This document shows, piece by piece, positions 61,996-64,000 of a stretch of DNA of 64,000 bases. Under the pieces are notes generated by a model. It had not been told where the DNA came from and ran no database searches. It worked only from the letters and a program-made list of their open reading frames with translations. The stretch's first letter is position 1. Each line of letters starts with the position of its first letter. Both the position numbers and the translations under genes were made by a program. Source of the stretch: Rhodoplanes serenus (lineage in GTDB: Bacteria > Pseudomonadota > Alphaproteobacteria > Rhizobiales > Xanthobacteraceae); NCBI GenBank assembly GCA_009720755.1, contig WNKV01000016.1, positions 1 to 64,000 of the forward strand. The letters are read 5' to 3'.

Positions 61996-63684
61996 ATGCG
62001 CCTGCGCCCGCGCCAGAAGACCTTCGTCGAGCGCAGCGTGGCTGCGCTCGCCTCCCGCGGCAACACGTTGGGCGTGGCGCCCACCGGCGCGGGAAAGACC
62101 ATCATCCTCTCGGCGGTCACCGGCGAGATGATCGGCGACGGTGCCAAGGCCTGTGTGCTGGCGCATCGCGACGAGCTGACGGCGCAGAACCGCGCCAAGT
62201 TCCAGCGGGTGGTGCCCGACGTCTCGACGTCGATCATCGACGCCACCGAGAAGTCGTGGGGTGGCCAGGTCGTCTTCGCCATGGTGCCGACGCTGGCGCG
62301 GTCCTCGAACCTCGCCGACATGCCGCGCCTCGACCTCCTTGTCGTCGACGAGGCGCACCATGCCGTCGCCGACAGCTACCGCCGGATCATCGACCGGGTG
62401 CGAGAGGCAAATCCCGATGCCCGGATCTTCGGCGTCACGGCGACGCCGAACCGGGGCGACCGGAAGGGACTGCGCGAGGTCTTCGACAATGTCGCCGACC
62501 AGGTGCGGCTCGGTGAGCTGATCGCCTCGGGCCACCTCGTGCCGCCGCGCACCTTCGTCATCGACGTGGGCGTCCAGGACGAGCTGCGGTCGGTCCGCAA
62601 GACGATGTCGGATTTCGACATGAACGAGGTGGCCGGCATCATGGACCGCGCCCCCGTCACGGACGAGGTGATCCGCCACTGGCAGGAGAAGGCGGGCGAC
62701 CGGCAGACCGTCGTGTTCTGTTCCACCGTCGCCCATGCCGAACACGTCACCGACGCGTTTCGGGCGGCGGGTGTGTCTGCCGCGCTGATCCACGGCGATC
62801 TCGCAGCCGAGACGCGCAAGGCGATCCTCGCCCGTTACGCCGTCGGCGACATCCGCGTCGTCGTCAACGTCGCGGTGCTGACCGAGGGCTGGGATCACCC
62901 GCCCACCTCCTGCGCCGTTCTGCTGCGGCCGAGCTCCTACAAGTCCACCATGATCCAGATGATCGGGCGGGGCCTGCGCACCGTCGATCCGGAGGAATAC
63001 CCCGGCATCGTCAAGACCGACTGCATCGTTCTCGACTTCGGTACCTCGAGCCTGATCCACGGCACGCTGGAACAGGATGTCGATCTCGACGGCAACACCG
63101 CCGCTGGCGAGGCGCCGACGAAGACCTGCCCGGCCTGCGAGGCGGAGATTCCGATCGCCTCCACCGAATGCCCGCTCTGCGGCGAGACTTTCCCACGCGA
63201 AGATCTCGACGCGGGCGAAGGTGCGGCTGCCGTACCGCTCTCGGGCTTCATCATGACCGAGATCGACCTCCTGAAGCGGTCGAGCTTCGCATGGGTCGAC
63301 CTCTTCGGCACGGACGACGCGCTGATGGCTGCGGGTTTCGCGGCCTGGGGCGGCATCTTCTGGCTGGACGGGATCTGGTACGCGATCGGCGGGGCGAAAG
63401 GCGAACGCCCGCGGCTTCTGGGCGTGGGCGAACGCACGGTCTGTCTTGCGCAGGCCGACGACTGGCTCAACACCCACGAGACCGACGAGAGCGCCTTCAA
63501 GACCAGGTCGTGGCTGCGTCAGCCGCCGACCGAAAAGCAGCTGCAATATCTGCCGCCCGAGTGCCGCCATGACTTCGGACTGACGCGCTATCGCGCGTCG
63601 GCGCTGATGACCTTCGGTTTCAACAAGCGGGCCATTCGCCAGTTGATCGACGCGGCGGCCACCCCCGAACGGAGGGTAGCATGA
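61996..63684 (+). CDS. DEAD/DEAH-box helicase (superfamily 2)
   Basis: 562 aa. Motif I PTGAGKT, motif II VVDEAHHA, motif III VTATPNR, motif VI MIGRGLRT. A Cys-rich zinc ribbon follows the helicase core (CPACEAEIPIASTECPLCG). The C-terminal domain, from about residue 420, is shared by phage DEAD helicases of alphaproteobacterial prophages. It probably unwinds replication or recombination intermediates for the element. It starts 14 nt after the previous stop. Confidence 0.9.
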   Translation: MRLRPRQKTFVERSVAALASRGNTLGVAPTGAGKTIILSAVTGEMIGDGAKACVLAHRDELTAQNRAKFQRVVPDVSTSIIDATEKSWGGQVVFAMVPTLARSSNLADMPRLDLLVVDEAHHAVADSYRRIIDRVREANPDARIFGVTATPNRGDRKGLREVFDNVADQVRLGELIASGHLVPPRTFVIDVGVQDELRSVRKTMSDFDMNEVAGIMDRAPVTDEVIRHWQEKAGDRQTVVFCSTVAHAEHVTDAFRAAGVSAALIHGDLAAETRKAILARYAVGDIRVVVNVAVLTEGWDHPPTSCAVLLRPSSYKSTMIQMIGRGLRTVDPEEYPGIVKTDCIVLDFGTSSLIHGTLEQDVDLDGNTAAGEAPTKTCPACEAEIPIASTECPLCGETFPREDLDAGEGAAAVPLSGFIMTEIDLLKRSSFAWVDLFGTDDALMAAGFAAWGGIFWLDGIWYAIGGAKGERPRLLGVGERTVCLAQADDWLNTHETDESAFKTRSWLRQPPTEKQLQYLPPECRHDFGLTRYRASALMTFGFNKRAIRQLIDAAATPERRVA

Positions 63685-63687
63685 TCC

Positions 63688-64000
63688 ATGGCCTCTCCCA
63701 CCCACATGTCGGCCGAAGACCGGCGGCGGCTCTGGCATCCCCGCGGCGAGCTGTGCGCCGTCTGCCGACGTCCTGCGCGGGGCTTCGGCTGGCGCGAACC
63801 GTGGCGCACCCGCCGGCCGCGCCCATCCGTCTGGTTCTGCTCGATCACCTGCCAGGCCTGGTGGTCGCGCCTGGCGCGGAGGAATTCCATGGTTGACCTC
63901 ACCGAAGAAGAACGCATGGCCATCCTCGCCGCCGTCAAGCCGGTGGCCGCGATCTTGGATGAGATCGGCTGGCAGACCCGGCTTGCCGATCTTTCCGAAC
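63688..64000 (+). CDS. DUF6511-like zinc-ribbon protein (runs off window)
   Basis: 104 codons open to the window edge from the ATG at 63688, four nt after the helicase stop. The N-terminal part has two Cys pairs (CAVC and CSITC about 30 residues apart) and a WHPRGELC start. The last part (MVDLTEEERMAILAAVKPVAAILDEIGW) matches the opening of the DUF6511 family. Seen regularly after phage DEAD helicases; function unknown. Confidence 0.7.
   Translation, partial: MASPTHMSAEDRRRLWHPRGELCAVCRRPARGFGWREPWRTRRPRPSVWFCSITCQAWWSRLARRNSMVDLTEEERMAILAAVKPVAAILDEIGWQTRLADLSE

Noticed and set aside
61921..63738. Minus-strand 605-residue frame over the helicase
   Set aside because: Antisense shadow of a helicase with intact motifs.
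43270..64000. A second copy of the tRNA-Ser 3' end as right attachment site
   Set aside because: No match to the last 20 or so bases of the tRNA was seen in the rest of the window; it may lie outside.

Overview
The window is very GC-rich (third positions mostly G/C). It reads as a chromosomal segment of an alphaproteobacterium, most likely of the order Hyphomicrobiales. The support is the gene content: XdhABC, a DUF2924/serine-recombinase module, DUF3309 and DUF883 small proteins, a SHP/DHC haem cluster, and a ROSE-like leader before hsp20. The taxonomic placement is inference, since no rRNA or other phylogenetic marker is present.

Positions 1-43 kb look like core genome. In order: a 3'-truncated serpin; an M20 carbamoylase; a redox block (multicopper oxidase, dihaem cytochrome, SHP, cytochrome b) with a PepSY/response-regulator/histidine-kinase operon beside it; a secreted PsiF-like protein; a cytochrome c'-like protein; a GAF-PAS-GGDEF-EAL protein; HdeD; the xdhA-xdhB-xdhC operon; acs; an alpha/beta hydrolase without its nucleophile; hsp20 behind a probable RNA thermometer; gltB and gltD; a DUF459 SGNH protein; a lytic transglycosylase; galU; an overlapping PAS/chemoreceptor pair; a set of small membrane or stress proteins; tusA; and mobB facing mobA.

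A tRNA-Ser(GGA) at 43180-43269 marks a sharp change. To its right is accessory DNA with lower GC and different codon choice. First comes a four-gene minus-strand operon: a DUF499-type ATPase, a 147-aa unknown, a DUF1156-type adenine methylase and a PLD-SNF2 helicase. This matches the helicase-methylase-ATPase (Hma-like, DISARM-related) class of predicted anti-phage systems. Upstream and co-directional is a tightly coupled module: a 69-aa protein, DUF2924, a large serine recombinase and an HTH protein. A divergent 734-aa protein of unknown family follows.

From about 58.6 kb to the end lies a phage-like early or replication module: a Com-like zinc finger, a sigma-like HTH protein, two small proteins, a Sak4-like ATPase, a putative ssDNA-binding or DUF669-like protein, a DEAD/DEAH helicase, and a DUF6511-like protein cut by the window edge. 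Two of these genes have perfect hairpins over or against their start codons, and two share a repeated leader. The other end of the accessory region is outside the window.
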